From NCBI GenBank assembly GCA_040772845.1, contig JAXGXG010000001.1, positions 4,402,001 through 4,466,000 of the forward strand: a DNA stretch of 64,000 nucleotides, in the 5' to 3' direction. The position numbers and the translations under genes are program-made. The notes under the pieces were generated by a model. The model was not told the origin of the DNA, did not search any database, and saw only the letters and a program-made list of their open reading frames with translations. The stretch comes from PWXP01 sp040772845 (lineage in GTDB: Bacteria; Planctomycetota; Planctomycetia; Pirellulales; Thermoguttaceae). Position 1 is the stretch's first letter, and each line of letters opens with the position of its first letter. Shown here one piece after another: positions 44,822 through 54,967 of this stretch.

Positions 44822-46186
44822 ATGGCGAACCATTTGCGAACAACCCGACGCGATTTTCTGAAACGTTCGCTGGCCGCCGGTAGTGCGGCGATGCTGACGC
44901 CGCACATCATCCCGGGTTCGGCACTCGGGGCCGATGGCGGCGTTGCGCCGAGCGAACGAGTGACCATCGCCATGCTCGGTGTGGGCCGGCAGGTGATTGC
45001 CTACAATCTTCGGCTGTTTCTGCAAGAGCCCGACTGTCAGGTCGTCGCTTTGTGCGATCCGGACCGTTGGCGTCTGGAGGTGACCAACGAGCGGATTTGC
45101 AGTATTTACGGGGCCAAGCGGCAGTGCGGCAATTTCGGCGACGTCGCCCGCTACACGGACTTCCGCGACGTTTTGGCCCGCGACGACATCGACGCGGTGA
45201 TGATCTCCACCCCGGACCATTGGCACGCGCCCATGGCCGCGGCTGCCATCGAGGCCGGTAAAGACGTTGCGCTGGAGAAGCCGATTACCCGCAGCATTGC
45301 CGAAGGACGTTACCTGGCCGATCTGGTCGCCAAGCACAACCGGATCTTCCGAGTCGACAGCGAATTCCGTTCGATTCCCACATTCCATCGGGCCGTTGAA
45401 CTGGTTCGCAACGGGCGCATCGGCCAACTCCACACGATTCGCACCGGTGTTCCGCACGGTACGCATCAATCGCCCGAATTCGTCGCGATGGAAGTGCCGG
45501 ACGAACTCGATTACGAGATGTGGGTCGGCCCCGGTCCGATGAAACCATACACGGAAATGCGAATCCAGCAGATCAAGGGTTACGAGCGGCCCGGCTGGAT
45601 GCGCGTCCGCGATTTTTGTGATGGAATGGTTACCAACTGGGGAACGCACCTGAACGACATCGCCCAATGGGCCAACGGCACCGAACGAACCGGCCCGATC
45701 GAGGTGGAGGGGACGGGCGTCTGGCCGCCAAAGGGGAGCATGTGGGACGTCTTGATGGAGTTCGAGGTGCGATACAAGTTCGCCAATGGCGTGAAGATGA
45801 TCTACAAGACCGACGCGCCCTATGCCCGCTTCGAAGGGAGCGAAGGGTGGATCCAGGCCAACTTCGGCCGTGGCGGCCTGGAGGCCGAGCCCGCCTCGCT
45901 GCTCGAATCGAAGATCGGCCCCGACGAAATCCACTATCCGCTCAAAGGCGAGAAACGCGACTTCCTCGATTCGGTCAAAAGCCGTCAGCCGACCATGGAA
46001 GACGCCGAAGTGGGGCACCGCACCACGTCGCTATGCCACTTGGGGCTCATTGCCGTCCAGGTCGGCGATCGGCTGCAATGGGACCCGCAAAAGGAGGCGT
46101 TCCTCAACAGCGACCAGGCAAACAAGCTCCGCTACACCCTGCCGGGACGCGAACCGTGGGCCATCGATACAACCGGGGTATTCTGA
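44822..46186 (+). CDS. Tat-exported Gfo/Idh/MocA oxidoreductase
   Basis: 454 residues. The twin-arginine signal TRRDFLKRS is followed by an Ala-rich stretch. A Rossmann fold starts with VTIAMLGVGRQV and contains the usual EKP motif of the family (ALEKPITRSIAEG), whose lysine is catalytic. The C-terminal alpha/beta domain includes GTHLNDIAQWANG. These NAD(P)-dependent enzymes oxidise or reduce sugars and inositols. Exported Tat forms are typical of planctomycetes. GGAGG lies 7 bases before ATG 44822. The GH89-like gene follows after 21 bases, so the two form an operon. Confidence 0.92.
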   Translation: MANHLRTTRRDFLKRSLAAGSAAMLTPHIIPGSALGADGGVAPSERVTIAMLGVGRQVIAYNLRLFLQEPDCQVVALCDPDRWRLEVTNERICSIYGAKRQCGNFGDVARYTDFRDVLARDDIDAVMISTPDHWHAPMAAAAIEAGKDVALEKPITRSIAEGRYLADLVAKHNRIFRVDSEFRSIPTFHRAVELVRNGRIGQLHTIRTGVPHGTHQSPEFVAMEVPDELDYEMWVGPGPMKPYTEMRIQQIKGYERPGWMRVRDFCDGMVTNWGTHLNDIAQWANGTERTGPIEVEGTGVWPPKGSMWDVLMEFEVRYKFANGVKMIYKTDAPYARFEGSEGWIQANFGRGGLEAEPASLLESKIGPDEIHYPLKGEKRDFLDSVKSRQPTMEDAEVGHRTTSLCHLGLIAVQVGDRLQWDPQKEAFLNSDQANKLRYTLPGREPWAIDTTGVF

Positions 46187-46207
46187 ACTGAGCAGAAGGA
46201 GGAAGAG

Positions 46208-48553
46208 ATGTTGCGAACGGCTTGGATTGGTGCTTTGTGCTTTCTGTCCCTCGGGTGCGCCGTATCGGTCGCCCAAGATGCCGAGTGGCGGATCCTTGAA
46301 CCGGCCGCCGCGCCCAAGGCGTACGCCGTGGCCGCACGGGAGTTCCAAAAGCTCTACGAAGCCGTTACCGGCACACACCTCGAGATCGTCAAGGAACCCA
46401 GCGCAGACACAAACCTGATCGTCATCGGGTCCGACAGCGTCAACCGTTTCTGCCGGACAGCCGTCGAACGGTCGATCATCCCGCCGCTGATGCTGGGCGC
46501 CGATACCGACGCCTATTGCATCAGGTCGGCAGCAGAAGGAGGGCAACGCTACCTCTTTCTGGCAGGCGGCAATGGGCGCGCAACGCTCTATGCGGTGTAC
46601 GATTTCTTTGAACGCCAGGCGGGATGCCGCTATTTCTGGGACGGCGACATCATTCCCAAATGCAAGGCGATCGAGATGGGCGGGCTCGATGTGCACGAGT
46701 CCCCGCGTTTCGCGTATCGAGGCATCCGCTATTTCGCACACCGCAGCCTCGACCGGTTCCAGGCCGAACATTGGGGGCCAGAGCAGTGGGAACGGGAAAT
46801 CGACTGGATTCTCAAGAAGCGGCTCAACCTGTTCATGCTGCGGATCGGCATGGACGACGTGTTCCAGAAGGCCTTCCCGGACATCGTCCCGTATCCGCCG
46901 ACCGATGCGCCCTTGCCTGAGGCCGTGGCCCGCTCGTACGACGATCGCACCACTGCCTGGCCACTTCAGTACCGCGGCGAAATTCGCAAACACGTGCTGC
47001 AATACGCGCGCGACCGCGGTCTCATGCACCCCGAAGATACCGGTACGATGACGCACTGGTACAGCCGTACCCCGAACGCCTTCCTGGAAGCCGTCCAACC
47101 TGCATTTGTACCCCAGGCCGGCGGCGCTTACCGGGGAAACCCGACCAGCGCCATCTGGGATACCCGCGACGACAAGAATCTCGACAACTACTGGAAACTC
47201 ACGCAGGCACACATCGACAACTATGGAAGTCCGGAGCTATTCCACACGATCGGGCTGGCAGAACGGCAGGTTTACAACGACCGGGCCGAGAACCTCGAAA
47301 TCAAGCTCTATGCGTACCGCCGGATCATCTCCAAGGTGCGCGAACACTATCCACATGCACTGCTGCTGATCGCCTCCTGGGACTTCTACTATCCCGGCTG
47401 GACTGGCGAGGAGGTTGCAACCCTGCTGAAGCAACTCAATCCGGAGAATACGCTCATTTTCGATTACACCTCCGACCTGCCCAGTCGGCGGGGCGAGGAT
47501 TTTCGTAATTGGGGCGTGGTCGGCAAGTTTCCGTGGGTTTTCGGGATCTTTCACGCCTACGAGTGGCAGAACGAGTTACGCGGCAATTACGACCTTATTA
47601 CCGAACGTCTGCCGATTGCCGCCGAAGACCCTATGTGCAAAGGGTTTGTCTACTGGCCCGAAAACTCGCACAGCGACAGCCTGATCCTTGAGTTCTTCAC
47701 CAAAAACGCCTGGCGTCCCGAGACGCCGGCCCCCGAAGCCATGCTCCCGCAGTTCTGCCGCGATCGTTATCAGGCAGACGCCCCGCCCATGTTGGCCGCA
47801 TGGCAGGCGGCCTTACCGCTGATCAAGGCCCACGGGGCGCTTCCGTCCGAGTTCCGTGCGCTCGCACGGGTTGCACAACGCGAAGTGACACCGGCAAGAA
47901 CGGCGGCCCTCAGGCAGAAACGCGAGCAACTCGCCACGTTGCTCGCAGGGACGCCCGAGCTATTGAGTCAGTTGGCCGACCTGCCTTATGGCGCGGGGAA
48001 CGTGCCGGTCGACCGTGACGCGATCGACCTGGCACGCACCGTAGCAGGCCGCCTCTTCAGCGATGCACTCTACCGCTACGTCATCGCACAAGGAGACTGG
48101 CTACAGGGCAAGGCGGATGCCGCCACTGTCACAAGGGCAGGCGAACGCTGTACAGCCGTATTGACAGCGCTCCGCGATATTCTGGCACTGCACGAGGACT
48201 TCTCCATGAATGCCTCCATGGCCAAGCTCCAGGCCATCCATCCGGTCAACCCGTGCTTTGAGCAGGCGTTGAAAGGGAACGCAGAGAACGGCTATTGCCG
48301 AACGTACATCTACGAACTCTTCAACGACTATTATCTGCCCCAGTTGGCGCTCTATACCGAATGGGTCAACGCAAGAATCGCCAAAGGTGACCGGGAAAGC
48401 CCCATGAAACCTGCCACTCCGCTGCCAATGCAGGTGGTTGTCGACGCCTTCTACAACAAGCCGCTTGCCCAGATGGCCCCGCAAGCATCGCGTACACCGG
48501 AGGCATACCGTGCAGTAGTGGGGCGATTGCGTGACGCCTTGCAGGCAGATTGA
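46208..48553 (+). CDS. secreted GH89-like alpha-N-acetylglucosaminidase family protein
   Basis: 781 residues with a signal peptide (about 1-22, cut before QDAEW) and AGGAGG before ATG 46208. The N-terminal small domain reads YAVAAREFQKLYEAVTG and LFLAGGNGRATLYAVYDF. The barrel starts with FAYRGIRYF and WEREIDWILKKRLNLFMLRIG, which resembles GH89 and related DUF4838 proteins. A likely acid/base region is HTIGLAERQVYND. The C-terminal third is helical. It should act on a glycan outside the cytoplasm. GH89 is my best guess; membership in a neighbouring uncharacterised family is possible. Confidence 0.55.
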   Translation: MLRTAWIGALCFLSLGCAVSVAQDAEWRILEPAAAPKAYAVAAREFQKLYEAVTGTHLEIVKEPSADTNLIVIGSDSVNRFCRTAVERSIIPPLMLGADTDAYCIRSAAEGGQRYLFLAGGNGRATLYAVYDFFERQAGCRYFWDGDIIPKCKAIEMGGLDVHESPRFAYRGIRYFAHRSLDRFQAEHWGPEQWEREIDWILKKRLNLFMLRIGMDDVFQKAFPDIVPYPPTDAPLPEAVARSYDDRTTAWPLQYRGEIRKHVLQYARDRGLMHPEDTGTMTHWYSRTPNAFLEAVQPAFVPQAGGAYRGNPTSAIWDTRDDKNLDNYWKLTQAHIDNYGSPELFHTIGLAERQVYNDRAENLEIKLYAYRRIISKVREHYPHALLLIASWDFYYPGWTGEEVATLLKQLNPENTLIFDYTSDLPSRRGEDFRNWGVVGKFPWVFGIFHAYEWQNELRGNYDLITERLPIAAEDPMCKGFVYWPENSHSDSLILEFFTKNAWRPETPAPEAMLPQFCRDRYQADAPPMLAAWQAALPLIKAHGALPSEFRALARVAQREVTPARTAALRQKREQLATLLAGTPELLSQLADLPYGAGNVPVDRDAIDLARTVAGRLFSDALYRYVIAQGDWLQGKADAATVTRAGERCTAVLTALRDILALHEDFSMNASMAKLQAIHPVNPCFEQALKGNAENGYCRTYIYELFNDYYLPQLALYTEWVNARIAKGDRESPMKPATPLPMQVVVDAFYNKPLAQMAPQASRTPEAYRAVVGRLRDALQAD

Positions 48554-48715
48554 CGGTTGCAGCGGTCGAGGAACTGGCACATCTGCGTGAATTGAAGACT
48601 CTTCGGAAGTGGAGTCTTGGCACCGTCGCCGAATAACTCGCAGTCTTTCGAGCCGCTAGCCATCAGGCATGTATGGATCACCGCGCAGCGGACACCTAAC
48701 GTGACAGGAGTTCAG

Positions 48716-48988
48716 ATGCAGGCAATCATAGGACTACTGATCGTGATTGGTATCCTTGGTTCACCCCTATGGCTTTCTCTGGCCATTTGGGTCGCTCCCC
48801 AACGCTGGTGGCCCTTTGATCTTCTGGTTTGCGGCCTGCAAGTGTTGGTTGCCTATTTCCTCTGGTGGTTCTTCTGGGGTGGCGGCATCGGTGGCGAGGC
48901 CCGGCTGCCGCCGGCATTGGCGTGGCTGGGCATACTCGCACTCCTACCGCTTGTTATCACGATACGGAAGCATCTGATGAGAACATGA
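48716..48988 (+). CDS. small hydrophobic membrane protein
   Basis: 90 residues from ATG 48716 with AGGAG upstream. Three membrane segments (about 2-26, 37-57 and 66-84) make up nearly the whole protein; the second is rich in Trp and Phe (FLWWFFWGGG). No family recognised. It lies alone between the GH89-like gene and the cmk cluster. Confidence 0.6.
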   Translation: MQAIIGLLIVIGILGSPLWLSLAIWVAPQRWWPFDLLVCGLQVLVAYFLWWFFWGGGIGGEARLPPALAWLGILALLPLVITIRKHLMRT

Positions 48989-49126
48989 GCCAGTCCGGTG
49001 CTCCAACGTAGTTCCAAGCCAAGACCGAAGATTCTCAGCAAAAGGCTTCCCAATCCACCCCTCAGTACGGTGGCAATGTAGGAAGTCAGAAGCAAGCCCT
49101 GGCCAACACTCAGTAATCGTTTCTCT

Positions 49127-49420
49127 GTGAACCTGGCCAGAAATAACTGTTTTCGCAGTTTCGTAATCGTTTTTCGCGGAGAGTGGTATATTACGGCCAA
49201 TTACGATGCAACGAAGGACGCTCTGCGACAAATCGTCGATATGCCGAACCGAAAGCTCGATCTGGCCATTCGCTTCTGCCTGCAAAACCACGGCCGCCTT
49301 TCGGGACGAAAACGTTCGCAGCACTTCAATTTCCTCTCGGACGACGAAGTCGAACGCATTGAGCAAGCTGTGGAAGCCACGTGGGGCAAGGGACCTTCGG
49401 CGCCAGATACGTCTGATTGA
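49127..49420 (+). pseudogene. Fic-like C-terminal fragment
   Basis: The last 70 or so residues (DATKDALRQIVDMPNRKLDLAIRFC, GRLSGRKRSQHFNFLSDDEV) resemble the C-terminal winged-helix part seen in Fic-domain proteins. No catalytic HxFx(D/E)GNGR motif is present, and the frame before codon 24 is not recognisable. This is a low-confidence call; it could also be a small intact regulator. Confidence 0.35.
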
Positions 49421-49550
49421 CCACCGGTGTGCATTGCCGCCCCAGAAGGTAGAATCCGGTGTTTGACCGGATAATGACCGGCAGGATGGGACCACAAGAC
49501 ACAATGCCGGAATAGCAGTTCGCCTGTTCCGGCCTACCGGCGAAAGACCT

Positions 49551-50198
49551 ATGATTATCACGATTGACGGACCGGCAGGGGCAGGCAAGAGCTCCGTAGC
49601 GAAGGCCGTTGCGAAACGGTTGGGGTTCCGATTCCTCGATACGGGCGCGATGTATCGCGCCGTGGCGCTGGCCGGCCTGCGGGCCGGGGTCGATTGGTCG
49701 AAGCCGGAAGAACTGGCTAGCCTGGCGAAAAAGCTGCGGATCGAGGTGGACGGCGACAGGACATTGCTGGACGGAGAAGACGTGACCGAGGCCGTTCGGC
49801 AGTCGGAGGTGACGGCCGTCACGCGATATGCGGCCGACAACGCCGCGGTGCGTGACCGGTTGGTTCGGCTGCAACGCGAACTGGCGGCCGGCAGAAACGT
49901 GGTGACCGAGGGCCGCGACCAGGGGACCGTGGCCTTCCCCAACGCCGAGCGGAAGATATTTCTGACCGCCAGTCCCGAGGAGCGGGCAAGGCGGCGGCTG
50001 CAGGACCTCGAGAGGCAGGGCGAAACGGTCAACCTGCAAGATGTGCTTGCCCAGCAGCAGCGGCGCGACCGGGAAGATGCCGCCCGCCCGGTTGGACCGC
50101 TGCGTCAGGCCCCCGACGCCATCGAGGTGTGGACCGACGGCCTGTCATTCGACGCCGTGGTCGATCGTCTGGTAGAATTGGTAAGCAACGAAACTTAG
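49551..50198 (+). CDS. cmk: cytidylate kinase
   Basis: 215 residues. It phosphorylates CMP and dCMP with ATP. The P-loop is GPAGAGKSS near the N-terminus, followed by LDTGAMYRAVA. The LID region is near SPEERARRRLQDLERQGE, and RDREDAARPVGPL is a conserved CMK block. The length is close to that of E. coli Cmk. It is followed at 26 bases by plsC and then by rpsA, a conserved neighbourhood (cmk with rpsA) in many bacteria. Confidence 0.96.
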   Translation: MIITIDGPAGAGKSSVAKAVAKRLGFRFLDTGAMYRAVALAGLRAGVDWSKPEELASLAKKLRIEVDGDRTLLDGEDVTEAVRQSEVTAVTRYAADNAAVRDRLVRLQRELAAGRNVVTEGRDQGTVAFPNAERKIFLTASPEERARRRLQDLERQGETVNLQDVLAQQQRRDREDAARPVGPLRQAPDAIEVWTDGLSFDAVVDRLVELVSNET

Positions 50199-50224
50199 GC
50201 AACAAAGCCAGGCAAAGAGAACCC

Positions 50225-50878
50225 ATGGCCCCGAAGAACACACAACGACCCCTGCTAAGCCGGATTTGGTACAACGCGCTCCGATCGCTGTTGCGTATGG
50301 TGGCGGTCATCGGGTGGCAAGTTCGCCACACGGGAATCGAGAACATCCCCCCAGAAGGTGCTGTTCTGGTCGTATCCAATCACCAGAGCCACCTGGATCC
50401 GCCGATTGTTGGCATGGGGGTTCGGCGTCGGATGAACTACCTGGCCCGGGAAACGCTCTTCCGCTTCCGGCCGCTCGGTTGGTTGATCCATTCGGTGGAT
50501 GCCATTCCGATCGATCGGGAGGGGATTGGGCTTTCGGGGATCAAGGAGTCGTTGCGTCGGCTGAAGCGAGGCGAGATGGTCCTTGTATTTCCGGAGGGGA
50601 CCCGTTCGGAGGATGGGGAGGTTCATCGGTTTCGTCCAGGTGTGACGACATTGGCGGTGCGCAGCGGGGCCGCCATTCTGCCCGTGGCCATCGAGGGCGC
50701 CTACGACGCCTGGCCGCGGCATCGACGTTTTCCTCGGCCGGGGCGGGTTTGCGTTCACTATGCCCCCCCCATCTTGCCGGATCAGGTGGCGGCAATGGAC
50801 GAGCGAGCCCTTCTGGCAGAGGTCGAAGCGAGGGTGCGCAAGTGCCGTGCCATGTTGCGCGAGCAGCGCACGGTTTGA
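50225..50878 (+). CDS. plsC: 1-acyl-glycerol-3-phosphate acyltransferase
   Basis: 217 residues. It acylates lysophosphatidate to phosphatidate at the membrane. The catalytic HX4D motif is NHQSHLDPP, and the substrate motif is FPEGTRS. Residues about 12-30 form a hydrophobic anchor. ATG 50225 lies 26 bases after cmk. The gap before rpsA holds a palindromic repeat and a promoter. The order cmk-plsC-rpsA suggests linked expression of nucleotide, lipid and translation genes. Confidence 0.92.
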   Translation: MAPKNTQRPLLSRIWYNALRSLLRMVAVIGWQVRHTGIENIPPEGAVLVVSNHQSHLDPPIVGMGVRRRMNYLARETLFRFRPLGWLIHSVDAIPIDREGIGLSGIKESLRRLKRGEMVLVFPEGTRSEDGEVHRFRPGVTTLAVRSGAAILPVAIEGAYDAWPRHRRFPRPGRVCVHYAPPILPDQVAAMDERALLAEVEARVRKCRAMLREQRTV

Positions 50879-50942
50879 ACAGAAGACCTTTCTCGCAACT
50901 TGGGCTTGTGGAAAACAACGAGACGTCAGGGCAGGGCCGCAA

Positions 50943-51000
50943 GGGTGCAGCAGCGGACTTGCATGGCCGTTGCGTGAAATGCAAGTCCGCTGCTGCACTC
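50943..51000. repeat. palindromic repeat family copy (both arms)
   Basis: Arms 50943-50963 and 50980-51000 are inverted copies (20 of 21 bases) with a 16-base spacer, between plsC and rpsA. Confidence 0.85.
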
Positions 51001-51067
51001 GGGCCGCAATCAGACACGAAAAGGCGGAAAAAGCAGAAATTCTTTCGGAAACGGGGGCGGGACGCGG

Positions 51068-51096
51068 TTGTCGCTGGCCGAAGGGATTGGTATACT
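51068..51096 (+). promoter_or_regulatory. candidate rpsA promoter
   Basis: TTGTCG (51068-51073), a 17-base spacer and TATACT (51091-51096). The leader before the rpsA ATG is about 150 bases, long enough for autoregulation by S1. Confidence 0.6.
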
Positions 51097-51253
51097 GATT
51101 TGTTTGCCCGGCATCCTATTGGTAAGGCCCCCTGTCGTCAGGGGCGGGATCGCCGGCATGGTTTCTAACCCCGGTTGCGTTTCCGCGCGTGGCGTTCCCA
51201 GCCGTTTTGAACGCAGGAAACGCGGTTTCGGCATCACCCACCCCTATAGATTT

Positions 51254-53101
51254 ATGGTCAACCGTAACTTGATTCGAGGCTTGGACCTCACCGAAGAGGA
51301 TTGGCAGCACGAACTTGGCGAGGCACTGGAAGGCACACCGCTCGAAGAAATTGAAGAGTGGGGCGCCCGCGACGTCGAAGTGAACAAGATTGTCGAGGGC
51401 AAGGTGCTCCGTGTCGAAAACGACGTCGTTCTCGTCGATGTCGGTTACAAGAGCGAAGGCATCGTCTTCCGCAACGAATGGGACGAAGACGAGCCCCTGC
51501 CCAATCCAGGCGACCGAATCAAGGTCCTTGTCGAGGAAGTTGAGGAGTCGCAAGGGCAGATCGAAGATTGCCGCGGCATGATCACCCTGTCGAAGCGCAA
51601 GGCCGAGCGGATCGAGGCCTGGCTGCAGGTGATGGAGCGCGTTCACGAGGGTGACGTGGTCACCGGCATTGCGACGCGGAAGATCAAGGGCGGCCTGCTG
51701 GTGGACATTGGCGTGAACGTATTTCTTCCCGCCAGCCAGGTCGATATTCGCCGCCCCGCCGATATTGGCGATTATATCGGTCGCACCATTCAGTGCCTCG
51801 TGCTGAAGATCGACGAGACCCGCCGCAATATCGTCGTCAGCCGCCGCGCGCTGATCGAGGAAGAGCGGTCGGAGAAGAAATCGCAGTTGCTGGCCGATCT
51901 GGCGGTTGGTCAGCGCCGGCGAGGCGTGGTCAAGAACATCGCCGAGTTCGGCGCATTCGTCGATCTGGGCGGGATCGACGGCCTGCTCCACATTACCGAT
52001 ATGAGTTGGGGCCGAATCAACCATCCTTCCGAGATGGTCGCCATCGACCAGGAACTTGAAGTCCAGATTCTCCATATCGACTACGAGAAAGAGAAGATCG
52101 CCCTCGGACTGAAGCAGAAGAGCGCAAGCCCGTGGGACGACGTCGAGAAGAAGTATCCGGTCGGAACGACGGTGCGCGGCACCGTGGTCAATGTCATGAC
52201 CTACGGGGCCTTCGTCAAGATCGAGGAAGGGATCGAGGGGCTCGTCCACATCAGCGAAATGTCGTGGACCCGGCGCATCAGCCATCCGAACGAACTGGTG
52301 CAGATCGACGACGAAATCGACGTGGTCGTCCTGGCGATCAACAAGGAGAAGCAGGAAATCTCGCTCGGCATGAAGCAGACGCAGGATAATCCCTGGGATC
52401 TGGTGGCCGAGCGTTATCCGCCCGGAACCATCGTCAAGGGAATTGTCCGCAACCTGACCAATTACGGGGCCTTCATTGAGATCGAAGAGGGAATTGACGG
52501 CCTGCTGCACGTGAGCGACGTCTCCTGGACCCGTAAGATCACCCATCCGAATGAAGTGGTGGAAAAGGGCCAGGAAGTCGAATGCCGCGTCCTCTCGGTC
52601 GATCAGCAACGGCGGCGTATCGCCTTGGGTTTCAAACAGCTCGATGAAGATCCCTGGCTGAGCGTCATCCCCGAGAAGTACCAGCCGGGCGCCGTCGTCA
52701 AAGGTCCGGTGACCAAGATTACCAACTTCGGCGTGTTCGTGGGCCTGGAAGACGGCCTGGAAGGCTTGCTCCATATCTCCGAACTGGCCGACCACAAAGT
52801 CGAGAATCCGGAAGATATTGTCAAGCTGGGCGACGAGATCGAAGTGAAGATTCTCCGGGTCGATCCGGACGAACGGAAGATCGGCCTTTCGCGCAAGCGG
52901 GTCGAGTGGGCGGAGGAAGCGCATGAAGGCGAAGAGTCCGAAAAGGCGCACCGCGCTGCCGACCAGATGGAGCTTCGCGGCGGAGTCGGCGACAGTTCCG
53001 GACCGCTGATCAAGCCAATGGAGCCTGCCGCCCCGGCTCCGGAGTCGGTGCCTGCGGACGCACAGGCGGCCGATGCCGAACAGGAGCCGTCCGACGGCTG
53101 A
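51254..53101 (+). CDS. rpsA: 30S ribosomal protein S1
   Basis: 615 residues with six S1 RNA-binding domains: about 46-115, 131-199, 218-288, 303-375, 390-462 and 477-549. Domains 3 to 6 are the most alike and have the repeated motif YGAFV and EGLVHISEMSW. S1 delivers mRNA to the 30S subunit. ATG 51254 gives MVNRNLIRGLDLTEEDW. An acidic, Ala/Pro-rich tail (about 555-615) replaces any further domain. A GGTATACT promoter lies about 160 bases upstream. Confidence 0.97.
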   Translation: MVNRNLIRGLDLTEEDWQHELGEALEGTPLEEIEEWGARDVEVNKIVEGKVLRVENDVVLVDVGYKSEGIVFRNEWDEDEPLPNPGDRIKVLVEEVEESQGQIEDCRGMITLSKRKAERIEAWLQVMERVHEGDVVTGIATRKIKGGLLVDIGVNVFLPASQVDIRRPADIGDYIGRTIQCLVLKIDETRRNIVVSRRALIEEERSEKKSQLLADLAVGQRRRGVVKNIAEFGAFVDLGGIDGLLHITDMSWGRINHPSEMVAIDQELEVQILHIDYEKEKIALGLKQKSASPWDDVEKKYPVGTTVRGTVVNVMTYGAFVKIEEGIEGLVHISEMSWTRRISHPNELVQIDDEIDVVVLAINKEKQEISLGMKQTQDNPWDLVAERYPPGTIVKGIVRNLTNYGAFIEIEEGIDGLLHVSDVSWTRKITHPNEVVEKGQEVECRVLSVDQQRRRIALGFKQLDEDPWLSVIPEKYQPGAVVKGPVTKITNFGVFVGLEDGLEGLLHISELADHKVENPEDIVKLGDEIEVKILRVDPDERKIGLSRKRVEWAEEAHEGEESEKAHRAADQMELRGGVGDSSGPLIKPMEPAAPAPESVPADAQAADAEQEPSDG

Positions 53102-53375
53102 TTCTTGACACGGCGCGCCGGACGAACGGTTGCCGCGAATGTAACCGTTCGCCCGGCTGCGCTGGGTGTCGCCCTCTTGGCGGCGGCCCGCAGAGGCCTT
53201 GCGCCGCACCCCCTTGCCACACGACCGGTGCGTCCCTCCCATTCGGAATGCTCCGAACCGTACGCACATTCCGTGCACCTTGTCGCCGCAATGCTTCTTT
53301 GCAGAATGCGTGCCCCAGGCGTCGATAGCTGTGTCTGGCTAGTTCGCAGAAACCTTGCTGACGGTGCGCTTCCCT

Positions 53376-54254
53376 ATGCTTAAGACACGACGTAACGCCG
53401 ACGAGTCCAACGTCCAATCTCCGCTGGAAACCTACCTGCGAGAGATCAACGAAACGGCGCTCCTTTCGGCCGATGACGAATACGAACTGGCCGTCGCGAT
53501 TGGCGAAGGCGACATCCAGGCGCGCGACCGCATGGTACGCGCGAATTTGCGATTGGTCGTGAATATCGCCAGGGGATACGCCGGCAAGGGGCTCGGCCTG
53601 CAGGACCTGATCGAGGAGGGAAATCTTGGCCTGCTCCGCGCCGTCGAAGGATTCGATCCGGCCATAGGGACCCGGTTTTCGACGTACGCCAGCTACTGGA
53701 TCAAACAGTCGATCAAACGGGCGCTGATCAATACAGGCAAGACGATTCGCATCCCGGCTTATATGGTCGAACTGCTGTCGAAGTGGCGGCGGGCGAGCAC
53801 CCGCCTGGCCGAGGAAATGGGCCGTACGCCCACGCCCGAAGAGGTTGCCCGCGTCTTGGGACTGCCGCGCAAAAAGCTACCGATCATCAAGAAGGCCATC
53901 CGTATCTACAACCTCACGCCGCAAACCGATCAGGCCGAGGCAGGCTGGTCGCTGGGCGAGATGATCATGGACGAGCGCGTGCGGAACCCGGAAGAGCAGT
54001 TGCTCGAGCACGACAATCTTCGCCACGTGCTCCAGCAGTTGGCCGTGATGGACGAGCGGGAGGCAACCGTGCTCCGGATGCGATTCGGGCTGGACAACCA
54101 CGAACCGCGCACCCTCAAGGAAATCGGTCAGGCCCTCGGTCTCACGCGGGAACGCGTCCGGCAAATTGAGACCGAGGCCCTGGGAAAACTGGCCGACAGC
54201 CTCGAAGGGCCGCCCGTGCTCGAAGAGCAGTTCGAATCGGCTGGGCGCTTCTGA
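53376..54254 (+). CDS. sigA: sigma-70 family RNA polymerase sigma factor (RpoD-like)
   Basis: 292 residues with regions 1.2 (about 15-45), 2 (about 50-120, with FSTYASYWIKQSIKRAL for melting and -10 binding), 3 (about 130-205) and 4 (about 215-275, HTH in LKEIGQALGLTRERVRQIE). Region 1.1 and the non-conserved insert of housekeeping factors are absent, so this is a short primary-like (group 1 or 2) sigma. Other sigma genes may exist outside the window. ATG 53376 (MLKTRRNADES) was chosen over an upstream frame start at 53355. It converges on the next gene with adjacent stops. Confidence 0.93.
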   Translation: MLKTRRNADESNVQSPLETYLREINETALLSADDEYELAVAIGEGDIQARDRMVRANLRLVVNIARGYAGKGLGLQDLIEEGNLGLLRAVEGFDPAIGTRFSTYASYWIKQSIKRALINTGKTIRIPAYMVELLSKWRRASTRLAEEMGRTPTPEEVARVLGLPRKKLPIIKKAIRIYNLTPQTDQAEAGWSLGEMIMDERVRNPEEQLLEHDNLRHVLQQLAVMDEREATVLRMRFGLDNHEPRTLKEIGQALGLTRERVRQIETEALGKLADSLEGPPVLEEQFESAGRF

Positions 54255-54677
54255 CTATTGCGCGAAATAGTCGACCACAAAGACCTTTTCCAGGTGCGGC
54301 ATCAGAAGCTTGACGAACGCCTTATGCGCCGGGTGCGGCAGGTATTTTTCTCGCCCTGCTTCATCGGCAAACGTGACCTGAAAGACGTGCGTGAAGCCCT
54401 GGTCGTGGCCCTCGGGGCTGTTGTTCACGCCGCACTCGAAATCGACGATGCTGTCGATCTGCTTCGGCAGCGCCGCGAAAGCGTCGACGATCTCTCGGAC
54501 CTTCTCGGCCGACGTGTCCTCCTTGAACTTGAAAACGACAATGTGACGCAGCTTGCCAGACGTCGCGTCTTTGGCTGCCGGCTCCGAGCCGATGGCCGTT
54601 GCGACGGTCAGGAGGACCAGCAAGGACGCAGTCGCGGTAAGCAAAGCCGTGGCGGGAATCAAACGACGTCGAGTCAT
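54255..54677 (-). CDS. exported Dabb (stress-responsive A/B barrel) protein
   Basis: 140 residues. A signal peptide (about 1-30, LLTATASLLVLLTVATAIGS) precedes a Dabb domain: KLRHIVVFKFKEDTSAEKVREIVDAF, FTHVFQVTFADEAGREKYLPHPAHKAFV. Members are small ferredoxin-like barrels that dimerise, some with heme or polyketide ligands. The function here is unknown. It ends one base from the sigma factor gene. Confidence 0.88.
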   Translation of the reverse strand: MTRRRLIPATALLTATASLLVLLTVATAIGSEPAAKDATSGKLRHIVVFKFKEDTSAEKVREIVDAFAALPKQIDSIVDFECGVNNSPEGHDQGFTHVFQVTFADEAGREKYLPHPAHKAFVKLLMPHLEKVFVVDYFAQ

Positions 54678-54967
54678 CGATGTGCTCCTCTTGATGGGGG
54701 TGACGGCAGATCAGGCAGCCTGATTTGTTTCCGTAAGTCTAGTGTTGCTTCAGGTACGGGTCAACTCGCCAGCCAGCTTCGGCCGATACCGTGGGAGTCC
54801 CCCAAGCGGCGATGAAAGAGGGGCGAGCCGCGGAAGCCTCGGGCCTTGTTGCGGTGGGCGCCCCCCCGTATTGCGGGCCATTTCGCGGTGAACGGCCGTG
54901 TCGAGCCGGTCTGCGCACGCGCGGGGAATGGAAAACGCCTTCAGGCAGAATCTGGCAGGTGCGCCCC

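Noticed and set aside
51116..53278. 720-codon frame antisense to rpsA
   Set aside because: Shadow of the six S1 domains on the other strand.
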